Source of the DNA: an uncultured Lachnospiraceae bacterium
GTDB taxonomy: Bacteria; Bacillota_A; Clostridia; Lachnospirales; Lachnospiraceae
Direction of reading: 5' to 3'
Assembly (NCBI GenBank): GCA_946630765.1
Contig: CAMOZF010000094.1
Span: 1 to 7,064 of the forward strand
DNA: 7,064 bases
Shown: piece by piece, positions 1 through 6,716 of the stretch
Numbering within the stretch: position 1 is the first letter of the stretch
Layout of the letters: each line of letters begins with the position of its first letter
Translations under genes and position numbers: made by a program
Notes under the pieces: generated by a model
Seen by the model: the letters and a program-made list of their open reading frames with translations, nothing else
Databases searched by the model: none
Told to the model about the DNA's origin: nothing

Positions 1-227
1 ACATGGGCTTCCGCTCGAACCCGGAGGAGCGCTTCAGCGTCGGAAGAGGCAGGATTATGCTTCCTGTGGGCGAGGGCAATATGAATAACGACGCGATCAT
101 TGAAGCGGCCCTGGAGAACGGGACGAAGTACGCGCTCGTGGAGCAGGACGACTGTAACGGCGAGGATCCCTTTGACTGCCTGAGAAGAAGCTACGAGTTC
201 CTGACCGCTAAAGGCCTCGAAGCCTGA
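1..227 (+). CDS. Sugar phosphate isomerase/epimerase-like TIM-barrel protein, C-terminal fragment
   Basis: Only the last 74 full codons are present; the gene begins before the window, and the ATG at position 3 is an internal methionine, not a start. The visible tail reads as the end of an AP-endonuclease-2-like TIM barrel. It has a PVGEGNMN strand-loop, then a helix, then ALVEQDD, where the glutamate matches the metal-binding glutamate usually seen near the end of this fold (family knowledge). A final helix with a conserved-looking RRSYEFL segment closes the protein. Members isomerise or epimerise sugars or keto-inositols in the cytoplasm, but substrate cannot be read from this fragment. The Gfo/Idh/MocA dehydrogenase 115 bases downstream is a common partner in such loci, although it has its own apparent promoter. 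No clear hairpin terminator follows the stop. A hydroxypyruvate isomerase-type assignment would fit equally well. Confidence 0.75.
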   Translation, partial: MGFRSNPEERFSVGRGRIMLPVGEGNMNNDAIIEAALENGTKYALVEQDDCNGEDPFDCLRRSYEFLTAKGLEA

Positions 228-271
228 AAAAGAGACGAAAAAGCACGATCTGAAACCTAAAAAAGCGCCTC

Positions 272-300
272 TTGCATCAACAGGCAGGCTGTGCTATTCT
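272..300 (+). promoter_or_regulatory. Predicted promoter of the Gfo/Idh/MocA gene (extended -10)
   Basis: TTGCAT (272-277), a 17-base spacer and TATTCT (295-300), with TGC directly before the -10, make an extended -10 sigma-A type promoter. The predicted transcript start is near 307. The hexamers are only moderate matches, but spacing and the TGn element agree with two other promoters in the window (4009-4037 and 6729-6757). An 8-base palindrome, AGTTAACT (304-311), lies across the predicted start point and could be an operator core, which is inference. Confidence 0.6.
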
Positions 301-330
301 TAAAGTTAACTGTAAAGTACGTAATAAAGC

Positions 331-341
331 GGAGGTTCTGT
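331..341 (+). promoter_or_regulatory. Ribosome binding site that fixes the oxidoreductase start
   Basis: GGAGG at 331-335 sits 6 bases before the ATG at 342. The same frame is open upstream to a GTG at 291, which would add 17 residues with no ribosome site. That GTG also overlaps the predicted -10 element, so the ATG at 342 is preferred. Confidence 0.85.
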
Positions 342-1490
342 ATGGAAAAAGTAAGACTTGGCATCATCGGCTACGGAAATATGGGTTCCGGCCATGCGAA
401 AAATATCCTCGAAGGAAAAAGCCCGGAAATCGAGCTTACGGCGATCGCGGATATCAATCCGGACCGGCTGCAGGCCGCGAAGGAGGAAATGCCCGGGACA
501 ACCGTCCTTTTTGATGATGCCGAAAAGATGATGGACAGCGGACTTCTGGATGCGGTGCACATCGCAATCCCGCACTATGACCATCCGAAATACGCGATCA
601 TGGCGCTGAAGAAGGGCCTTCATGTCATGGTTGAAAAGCCGGCCGGCGTCTACACGAAGCAGGCCAGAGAAATGAACGAAGAGGCCGCAAAGCATCCGGA
701 GCTCGCATTCGGCATGATGTTCAATCAGCGGACCAACTGCGTCTACAGGAAGATGAAGGAACTCGTTTCCAACGGCACCATCGGGGAACTGAAGCGTGTC
801 AACTGGATTATCACCGACTGGTACCGCACGCAGAGCTATTACGATTCCGGCGCCTGGCGGGCCACCTGGTCCGGCGAGGGCGGCGGCGTGCTTCTCAACC
901 AGTGCCCGCACCAGCTGGATCTTTTCCAGTGGATCTGCGGTCTGCCGGTGAAGGTGGACGCGCACCTGCAGTTCGGCAAATGGCATGACATCGAGGTGGA
1001 AGACGACGTGACCGCCTACGTGGAATTTGAAAACGGCGCGACAGGCTGCTTCATCACGACAACCGGCGACGCGCCCGGCACGAACCGTTTCGAGGTGACC
1101 GGAACGAAGGGCACCCTGATCTGCGAAGACAACAAGCTGATTCTGAAGCAGCTCGAGATCGACGAGCGCGAATGGTGCCGGACCGAGAAGCGCGGATTTG
1201 CGGTTCCGCCGTATACGGTAAGCGAGGTGGAAACCGACGGGAAGAACGAGCAGCATCCGGGCGTTCTGAATGCCTTTGCCGCGCATATCCTGCGCGGAGA
1301 GCCGCTGATTGCGGAGGGCGCGGAAGGCATCCGCGGACTGACGCTCAGTAACGCAATGCACCTTTCCGCCTTCCTCGGCCATCCGGTGGAGATTCCCTTT
1401 GACGAGGATCTTTACTATGAGGAGTTGATGAAACGCGTGGCCGTATCACGCCGGAAGACGAATGTGACCGGCAATGTGGAGCGGCAGTAA
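342..1490 (+). CDS. Gfo/Idh/MocA family NAD(P)-dependent oxidoreductase
   Basis: This is a 382-residue cytoplasmic dehydrogenase of usual length for the family. An N-terminal Rossmann fold shows the dinucleotide loop G10-Y-G12-N-M-G15 after a short first strand. The EKP motif follows at residues 98-100, in which the lysine is the conserved catalytic or substrate-orienting residue of the family. The C-terminal alpha/beta domain starts around residue 125 and contains GGGVLLNQCPHQLD, giving H190 and D193 at the place where this family keeps its active-site histidine. An asparagine (N186) stands where inositol dehydrogenases often have aspartate. Family members oxidise or reduce hydroxyl or keto groups of sugars, inositols and amino sugars; the exact substrate cannot be inferred. 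The upstream isomerase-like gene supports a carbohydrate role. The start is chosen at the ATG 6 bases after GGAGG. A gap of 68 bases with a hairpin separates it from the kinase-like gene. Confidence 0.92.
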   Translation: MEKVRLGIIGYGNMGSGHAKNILEGKSPEIELTAIADINPDRLQAAKEEMPGTTVLFDDAEKMMDSGLLDAVHIAIPHYDHPKYAIMALKKGLHVMVEKPAGVYTKQAREMNEEAAKHPELAFGMMFNQRTNCVYRKMKELVSNGTIGELKRVNWIITDWYRTQSYYDSGAWRATWSGEGGGVLLNQCPHQLDLFQWICGLPVKVDAHLQFGKWHDIEVEDDVTAYVEFENGATGCFITTTGDAPGTNRFEVTGTKGTLICEDNKLILKQLEIDEREWCRTEKRGFAVPPYTVSEVETDGKNEQHPGVLNAFAAHILRGEPLIAEGAEGIRGLTLSNAMHLSAFLGHPVEIPFDEDLYYEELMKRVAVSRRKTNVTGNVERQ

Positions 1491-1503
1491 TCAGAGATTT
1501 TAC

Positions 1504-1527
1504 GGATCCGGCTTCCATGCCGGATCC
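1504..1527 (+). promoter_or_regulatory. Perfect 9-bp intergenic hairpin without a U-tract
   Basis: GGATCCGGC (1504-1512) and GCCGGATCC (1519-1527) are exact reverse complements around the 6-base loop TTCCAT. No T run follows on either strand, so it is not a standard intrinsic terminator. A second pairing is possible: TACGGAT (1501-1507) with ATCCGTA (1537-1543), which ends one base before the GGAGG of the next gene. The element may affect RNA stability, processing or translation of the kinase-like gene; this role is inference. Confidence 0.6.
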
Positions 1528-1558
1528 TGATGCTTAATCCGTATGGAGGAAACGCAGC

Positions 1559-3973
1559 ATGCCAGACAGGACCAATCCGACAATCAACATTCCCGCAAGA
1601 CAGCTTCGACGTGAGCTTCTTCGGCAGCTTCGCCTCGAGGAAGAGGGCAGAAGTATCTCCGGTTATGCGGACTACCTTCAGAAAATGGAGGTGCTTGACA
1701 GCATGATGGAGGAAATGAGCCTTCGCGACCGGTGGGGTGTCACGAAGCCCATGGACGCCGAAATGCAGGAGAAGCTGCAGACTGCGATCCTGGAGACCGC
1801 GATGGCGGGCGAGCAGTATCTGAAAAATATCCGGGATGCGGGTAAAGAAACGACCAAGGGGGCACCGGGCGTGGTCGGGAAGCTCCAGGGGCTTCTTTCA
1901 GGCGACCTTCAGACGATTCAGAATTATGACCCATCCATGGCGCTGAGTCTGCCGAAGCTTCTTGAGAGCGCGCGATCGAAGACGCTGCTTCTCGGGAACA
2001 GTGAAATGGAGCGCCTCCGCGGCGCGCAGAACTCACGCATTCCGCTGAGCATTGAGGGCGCAGACGGAAAGAAGTTCCGCGGCGTCTATACCAGGGCGAC
2101 CTATGCGGATACGCAGAAGAAGATCAATGCACTTCTTCGGAAAACACGCGAAAACAAAGCCTGCACCGAAAAGGGCAAAGCACAGGTTGACGGGCTGATG
2201 GCGCGGATGCGGGAATACGCAAAGAAAAACATGCCGCAGGGCGTCAACCTGAACGATACCCTGCTTTTTCTGTATGTGATCGAAGACTTTACGGTTCAGA
2301 GAGGCCGGCGTTCGTATTTCGACACGGTTCGTTTCGCAGGGGAAATGGGACTTGATCAGGATCAGGTCGGCTGGGATAATCTCAATCATTTCGGCTACGA
2401 AGCGGCGGATATCCAGAATTCCACGACGGACATGATCAATTCGGTCAATCGCCGGCTCGCGGACGGCGCGCGGGTGGATTCGAGAAGCAGCGCGATGAGC
2501 GCAGCGGCCCAGCTTCTGGGGCGTTCAAACCTTCTCGCCCGTTCCTCCAATATGCGCTTTGTCGATGGGAAGGGCCGGAAGCTTGAAGGCACGATCATGG
2601 ACTTCAGCGAGGGGATTGACCTGAACGCGGAGCATGACGCCTTTGCGCAGGTCAGCGATGATCCTTTCTCGGGGCCGGATTCGGACAAGCTGCTGAAGCA
2701 GATTGCGGATCTGCAGGTGATTGACTATATCTGCGGAAATGTCGACCGTCACGGCGGAAACCTGATGTATTTCACGGATGACAACGGCAAGATCATCGGC
2801 ATTCAGGGCATCGACAACGACAGCTCCTTCGCAAACCGCGCGCCGGGAAAAGAAAACTACAACCGCTTCGTCGGCACGGAAAACATGAACTGCATCACGA
2901 AGAGCATGGCCGACAAGATTATGAAAATGGATCCTGCGATGCTGAAGTTCACGCTTCGCGGCAGGGGACTTTCGGAAAGGGAGCTGAGCTTTTCGGAAAA
3001 GCGGCTGACGGATCTGAAAAAGGCGATCACAGAAGGCCGGGAGCATTACAAAAACCATCCGAAGATCGATGAAACGACCGAAAAACCTTTTGACAAGGGC
3101 TTTATCCGCGTTGTTTCGGACGAGGAGTGGAAAGCGCTCCGGATGGACAAAATGCGGATCGACGATTATCAGGAAAACCTTTTCGGAGAAATCACGGATC
3201 ACGTCGAAAGACGCATGCTCCGCGCCCGCGAGAAGGGCTTCAAGTACGATCCCGAAGCCAAAAAGAATGCCCGGATGAAGGAACTGAAGACCCTGAAAAC
3301 AGAGGGCCAGACCTACACCGGCCAGAACCTTTTACAGTCGATCCGGGGTGCGTCTGATCTTGTGAAGAAGGACGAGTTCGACATTGACCGACTGACGAAT
3401 AAGTGGCACGGAAGCTCGGAAGAATTTGATCAGATGACGGCTGCCGCAAAGGATCTTTCGCGGCTCGAGCAGGCGCTTTCGAAGGAGATGCAGCGGCGGC
3501 AGCAGAGCGGACAGCTGCATTTCTCCGCAGTTGAATACAACCGTCTTCAGGCGCCGATTGAGGAAGCGAGAAACCGGCTCCGCGAAAAGACCGAGAACTA
3601 TCTCTATAAGAAGATGGGAGAGCGGAAGGCAAATTCGATGGAGGAACTGGAGGGCAGAAATCCCTACGAGCAGGCGCGGATTGCCCACGCGAAACAGCTC
3701 TATCTGTTTACGGAAACGCACAAGGTTCCGACAGCGGTTCCGGACAGGGTGCTTTCGGAGGAGAGCGGCGAGGGACTGGAGCTTCGGATCAATACGGAAA
3801 TGTCCGCAGAGGAGGAAGCGGCCGCGGCGAAAAGGATGCTCGAGGCCATTCACAGAGAACACGGACTGAAAGCGCCCGAAGAGTACAAGGACGCGACGGG
3901 CGAAGAACTGAACGAGGCGATAAAAAACGCTTCGAAGGGGCGTGAATCCGCGCCCGGAATGCCCGGCGTGTGA
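1559..3973 (+). CDS. Uncharacterised 804-residue protein with a PI3K/PI4K-HipA-FAM20-type atypical kinase motif
   Basis: I do not recognise a named family. Seen directly: D396-R-H-G-G-N401 in the context YICGNVDRHGGN, then a short hairpin and G-I-D419-N-D421-S-S-F. A DRHxxN catalytic loop followed by an IDN or IDF metal site is the signature of phosphatidylinositol kinases, HipA and FAM20 kinases (family knowledge). A possible N-lobe runs from about residue 160, with a strand pair around RGVYTRAT (174-181), a helix at 308-321 and a hinge-like LEGTIMDFSEG (342-352). C-lobe helices follow to about 495. The nucleotide-binding lysine cannot be placed with confidence. Residues 1-159 and about 495-804 look helical and charged, with possible coiled coils near 620-690. 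No signal peptide or membrane segment is seen, so a cytoplasmic protein is likely. GGAGG at 1545-1549 lies 9 bases before the start. No convincing promoter lies in the 68-base gap, so co-transcription with the oxidoreductase is possible. Coding style matches its neighbours. Substrate (protein, lipid or nucleotide) is unknown, and an inactive pseudokinase is not excluded. Confidence 0.7.
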   Translation: MPDRTNPTINIPARQLRRELLRQLRLEEEGRSISGYADYLQKMEVLDSMMEEMSLRDRWGVTKPMDAEMQEKLQTAILETAMAGEQYLKNIRDAGKETTKGAPGVVGKLQGLLSGDLQTIQNYDPSMALSLPKLLESARSKTLLLGNSEMERLRGAQNSRIPLSIEGADGKKFRGVYTRATYADTQKKINALLRKTRENKACTEKGKAQVDGLMARMREYAKKNMPQGVNLNDTLLFLYVIEDFTVQRGRRSYFDTVRFAGEMGLDQDQVGWDNLNHFGYEAADIQNSTTDMINSVNRRLADGARVDSRSSAMSAAAQLLGRSNLLARSSNMRFVDGKGRKLEGTIMDFSEGIDLNAEHDAFAQVSDDPFSGPDSDKLLKQIADLQVIDYICGNVDRHGGNLMYFTDDNGKIIGIQGIDNDSSFANRAPGKENYNRFVGTENMNCITKSMADKIMKMDPAMLKFTLRGRGLSERELSFSEKRLTDLKKAITEGREHYKNHPKIDETTEKPFDKGFIRVVSDEEWKALRMDKMRIDDYQENLFGEITDHVERRMLRAREKGFKYDPEAKKNARMKELKTLKTEGQTYTGQNLLQSIRGASDLVKKDEFDIDRLTNKWHGSSEEFDQMTAAAKDLSRLEQALSKEMQRRQQSGQLHFSAVEYNRLQAPIEEARNRLREKTENYLYKKMGERKANSMEELEGRNPYEQARIAHAKQLYLFTETHKVPTAVPDRVLSEESGEGLELRINTEMSAEEEAAAAKRMLEAIHREHGLKAPEEYKDATGEELNEAIKNASKGRESAPGMPGV

Positions 3974-3983
3974 TGCATCTTTT

Positions 3984-4017
3984 GCTTCGGCGTTCGAAAT
4001 CGAAACGCTTGCGAAGC
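3984..4017 (+). promoter_or_regulatory. Imperfect palindrome overlapping the -35 of the aldo/keto reductase promoter
   Basis: GCTTCG (3984-3989) pairs with CGAAGC (4012-4017), and the inner GCGTTCG pairs with CGAAACGC with one bulged A, around the loop AAAT. That gives about 13 base pairs, with TTG (4009-4011) looped out on the right arm. Those three bases are also the start of the predicted -35. No T run follows, so it is a poor terminator for the kinase-like gene. It may be an operator or an mRNA 3' structure; which one is inference. Confidence 0.5.
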
Positions 4018-4037
4018 GGAAGGCTTTGTGTTATGAT
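4009..4037 (+). promoter_or_regulatory. Predicted promoter of the aldo/keto reductase gene (extended -10)
   Basis: TTGCGA (4009-4014), a 17-base spacer and TATGAT (4032-4037), with TGT immediately before the -10, give a predicted start near 4044 and a leader of about 40 bases. TATACT at 4037-4042 is a possible alternative -10 but lacks a -35 at proper spacing. The -35 region CTTGCGAAG (4008-4016) is identical to that of the promoter before secD. Confidence 0.7.
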
Positions 4038-4084
4038 ATACTAAATAATTATGACCGACGAAAAACACAAGGAGGGAATGCGTC

Positions 4085-5218
4085 ATGAAAATGAGAAAAT
4101 TCGGCAAGCTCGGGATCGAATGCTCGGCATTTGGCCTCGGCTGCATGCGCTTCACAAATAAAGAGGTGAACGGAGAACAGGTCCTCGATGAAGAGAAGGC
4201 CATCGATATTATCCGCACGGCGATTGACGGCGGCACAACCTATATTGATACGGCCTATGTCTATCTCGGCGGACAGTCGGAGGTCGTGCTCGGAAAAGCA
4301 CTTCAGGACGGCTATCGCGACAAGGTGACGATTGCGACGAAGATTCCGAGCGACCGTGTGAAGGAGCCGGCCGACGTCGACCGGATTCTGAATGAAGAGC
4401 TTGAGAAGCTTCAGACAGACCATATCGATTTCTGGCTCATGCACGGCATCAACAAAGAGAAGTGGGAGCACTGCAAGGCGATGGGCATGCCCGAGCGCTT
4501 CAAGGAGCTGCAGGCGGAAGGCAAGATCCGTTACAAATGCTTCTCCTTCCACGGCCCCTATGATGAATTCGAGTATATCCTGAATGATTATGACTGGGAT
4601 ATGGTACAGATTCAGTACAATTTCATGGACATCGATAACCAGGCGGGTACAAAGGGCCTGGAGCTTGCCGGAAAGAAGGGCATTCCGGTCGTGATCATGG
4701 AAGGCCTTCTCGGCGGACGGCTCTCGAAGGCACCCGAAAATGTTCAGGCGGTTTATGATGCCTTCCCGGTGAAGAGAAGTCCCGTGGAATGGGCGTTCCG
4801 CTGGCTTCTGAACCGTCCCGAGATCGGCACAATCCTTTCGGGATGCACGACGGTGGAGCAGATCGAGGACAACCTTCGGATCTTCGATACCACAGAGCCC
4901 GGCGATATGAGCGAAGAGGAGCTGAAGCTGATCGACGACGTGCGTGCGGCCTATAAGAGCAGGACCCGTGTCGGCTGCACCGGCTGCGCCTACTGCATGC
5001 CCTGTCCCGGCGGCCTGGAAATCCCGAGAATTTTTGCCGCATGGAATGAAAGCACGCTCTATGACACCGACCCGAAAGCCAACTGGGGCTTCCAGCGGCT
5101 GGTTAGTGAGGGCCACGGCCCTGAAAACTGTCTGCAGTGCGGCGCCTGCGAAGCGGCCTGCCCGCAGAGCCTGCCGATCATCGAGCTGATGAAACAGGCA
5201 GTAGAAGAGATGGAATAA
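4085..5218 (+). CDS. Aldo/keto reductase with C-terminal iron-sulfur (ferredoxin-like) domain
   Basis: This 377-residue protein has a TIM-barrel aldo/keto reductase domain over about residues 1-285. The full catalytic tetrad is visible: D55 and Y60 in YIDTAYVY, K86 in VTIATK and H120 in FWLMHG. The C-terminus carries C298, C301, C304 and C307 (CTGCAYCMPCP), then C349, C352, C355 and C359 (CLQCGACEAACP). The second is a classic CxxCxxCxxxCP 4Fe-4S site; the first is the form usual in this subfamily. Together they suggest one or two clusters that could pass electrons to or from the NAD(P)H-dependent barrel, as expected for a cytoplasmic redox enzyme of anaerobes. Substrate is unknown. GGAGGG (4071-4076) lies 8 bases before the ATG. 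An out-of-frame ATG at 4078 is too close to the ribosome site to compete. The gene has its own promoter and ends at a hairpin terminator, so it may be a single-gene unit with partial readthrough into the MATE gene. Confidence 0.93.
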   Translation: MKMRKFGKLGIECSAFGLGCMRFTNKEVNGEQVLDEEKAIDIIRTAIDGGTTYIDTAYVYLGGQSEVVLGKALQDGYRDKVTIATKIPSDRVKEPADVDRILNEELEKLQTDHIDFWLMHGINKEKWEHCKAMGMPERFKELQAEGKIRYKCFSFHGPYDEFEYILNDYDWDMVQIQYNFMDIDNQAGTKGLELAGKKGIPVVIMEGLLGGRLSKAPENVQAVYDAFPVKRSPVEWAFRWLLNRPEIGTILSGCTTVEQIEDNLRIFDTTEPGDMSEEELKLIDDVRAAYKSRTRVGCTGCAYCMPCPGGLEIPRIFAAWNESTLYDTDPKANWGFQRLVSEGHGPENCLQCGACEAACPQSLPIIELMKQAVEEME

Positions 5219-5223
5219 TAACT

Positions 5224-5266
5224 GATCGTGCCCTGCGCGATTTGCCTTGTCAGGGCACGGTCTTTT
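5224..5266 (+). terminator. Intrinsic terminator or attenuator between the aldo/keto reductase and MATE genes
   Basis: GATCGTGCCCTG (5224-5235) pairs with CAGGGCACGGTC (5251-5262), giving 12 pairs including one T-G wobble. The loop is 15 bases and only four T residues follow (5263-5266). The ribosome site of the MATE gene (AAAGGAG, 5267-5273) starts directly after the T run. With no promoter visible in this 61-base gap, the hairpin probably allows partial readthrough and lowers transporter expression relative to the reductase; that is inference. Confidence 0.75.
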
Positions 5267-5279
5267 AAAGGAGAAATGA

Positions 5280-6686
5280 ATGAAAAAAGGCGGACTGGCC
5301 GAATTATTTAAACCAATTGATATGACCGAAGGGTCGCCTGTCAAAAAGATTGCCGCATTTGCATTTCCGATGCTTCTCGGAAACATTGCGCAGCAGCTGT
5401 ACAACACAGTAGACAGTATTGTTGTCGGACGCTATGTCGGCGACAATGCGCTTGCCGCGGTAGGAAACGCGGGACCGATCTTCAACCTGCTTCTCGTGCT
5501 CTTCGTCGGCGTCTCGACGGGAGCGACGATCCTCGTCTCCCAGTACGTCGGCGCGAGAGACCGCGAGGGCCTTTCCAAATCGATCGGCGCGAGTATCCTT
5601 CTGACCATTGTGACATCCCTTTTCATCATGATTCTGGGACCGCTGATCACGCGTCCGATTCTCCGTCTTCTGAATACGCCGGAATCCATCATGGACTGGT
5701 GCGCAAGCTATCTGACGATCATGTTCCTCGGACTGATGGGACTGTCCTTCTATAATATGCTGACGGGTATTCTACGAGGCCTCGGAGACTCGCTGTCAGC
5801 GCTTCTGTATCTTCTGATCGCGACAGGACTCAATATTGTCCTGGACATTGTTTTCGTCCGGTATTTCCACATGGAGGTTGCCGGCGTCGCGCTCGCGACC
5901 ATCATTGCGCAGTTCGTTTCCGCGGTCCTGTGCTTCATCAAGCTTTCGAAGATGCAGCAGTACTTCGATCTGAAGCTGAAATATTTCCGCTTCAGCAAAA
6001 AATACACGCTCGATATCGTGAAGCTCGGACTGCCTTCCGGACTTTCACAGGCGATTTTCTCTGTGGCGATGGTGGTTGTTCAGAGACTGACCAACTCCTT
6101 CGGCGAGACGATTATTGCTGCCAATGTTATCGTGATGCGTATCGACGGCTTCGCGATGATGCCGAACTTCAGCTTCTCCGGCGCAATGACAACCTATGCC
6201 GGACAGAACCTCGGTGCGCGGAAGCTCGACCGTATCGAGAAGGGAACCCGGCAGGGCATGCTTCTCACGACAGGCGTCGCGACAGTTCTCGTCGCAATTA
6301 TTGTCCTGTTCGGACGGCATCTGATGGGAATTTTCACCGAAACGGAGGAGCTCGTGACGATCAGCAACCGCTTCATGCGGATCCTCGCGGTCGGATATAT
6401 CCTGATGGGATTCTCCCAGGTCTATCAGGGCGTGATGCGCGGTGTCGGCGATACGATGACGCCGATGTGGATATCGCTGCTGACAACCGTTGTGATCCGT
6501 GTACCGCTCGCGTACCTTCTCGCCTTCCTTACAAAATCCGCGGAATACCCGAACGGACGTTTCGAGATCCTGCCGATCTCGCTTCTTGCGGCATGGGTGA
6601 TCGGCGCGATCCTTTCCTTTGTCTTCTACAAGGCCGGAAAATGGAAAAAACAGTTTGACGGTGTTCATCCTTTGAAGGAAGAGTAA
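5280..6686 (+). CDS. MATE family multidrug/Na+ (or H+) efflux transporter
   Basis: This 468-residue integral membrane protein has about twelve hydrophobic segments and the normal length for NorM/DinF-type MATE transporters, which export drugs or metabolites using an ion gradient. The two-fold internal repeat is visible. The first half (about 20-215) has P30, N42 and D45 in FPMLLGNIAQQLYNTVD, then SQYVGARD and RGLGDS (166-171). The second half (about 245-460) has GLPSG (250-254), then GQNLGARK and RGVGDT (387-392), echoing the first. The C-terminus is short, charged and cytoplasmic (WKKQFDG). AAAGGAG lies 6 bases before the ATG; a nearby ATG at 5276 is out of frame. No own promoter is seen, so it probably depends on readthrough from the aldo/keto reductase gene. 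A strong hairpin terminator follows 30 bases after the stop. Substrate cannot be predicted. Confidence 0.95.
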   Translation: MKKGGLAELFKPIDMTEGSPVKKIAAFAFPMLLGNIAQQLYNTVDSIVVGRYVGDNALAAVGNAGPIFNLLLVLFVGVSTGATILVSQYVGARDREGLSKSIGASILLTIVTSLFIMILGPLITRPILRLLNTPESIMDWCASYLTIMFLGLMGLSFYNMLTGILRGLGDSLSALLYLLIATGLNIVLDIVFVRYFHMEVAGVALATIIAQFVSAVLCFIKLSKMQQYFDLKLKYFRFSKKYTLDIVKLGLPSGLSQAIFSVAMVVVQRLTNSFGETIIAANVIVMRIDGFAMMPNFSFSGAMTTYAGQNLGARKLDRIEKGTRQGMLLTTGVATVLVAIIVLFGRHLMGIFTETEELVTISNRFMRILAVGYILMGFSQVYQGVMRGVGDTMTPMWISLLTTVVIRVPLAYLLAFLTKSAEYPNGRFEILPISLLAAWVIGAILSFVFYKAGKWKKQFDGVHPLKEE

Positions 6687-6716
6687 GGAAAATACGGAAG
6701 AAGTAATGAATATTTT

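Noticed and set aside
291..341. 17-residue N-terminal extension of the oxidoreductase from a GTG
   Set aside because: There is no ribosome site before it, it overlaps the predicted -10 element, and the Rossmann strand starts naturally at the ATG at 342.
306..1382. Reverse-strand open frame of 358 codons opposite the Gfo/Idh/MocA gene
   Set aside because: The translation is low in recognisable motifs, and the + strand gene is well supported by GxGxxG, EKP and the active-site histidine.
1504..1527. Rho-independent terminator after the Gfo/Idh/MocA gene
   Set aside because: The stem is perfect, but no T run follows on either strand.
1559..3973. Annotation of the kinase-like protein as a HipA toxin or as a defence gene
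   Set aside because: Only the catalytic motif is shared. Length and domain layout differ, no HipB-like helix-turn-helix gene is adjacent, and no other defence genes are nearby.
4051..4161. Possible 36-codon upstream reading frame starting at ATG 4051 and overlapping the reductase start
   Set aside because: It has no ribosome site and would start about 7 bases after the predicted transcript start. It contains the real ribosome site of the reductase, and the translation shows nothing recognisable.
4049..5407. Reverse-strand open frame of 452 codons opposite the aldo/keto reductase
   Set aside because: It lies antisense to a clear enzyme gene with catalytic tetrad and cysteine motifs, its translation shows no coherent domain, and it crosses two intergenic regions. 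It is a frame shadow.
5930..6658. Overlapping + strand open frame of 242 codons inside the MATE gene
   Set aside because: It is an out-of-frame reading of a strongly supported membrane transporter; the translation is arginine- and aspartate-rich with no domain.
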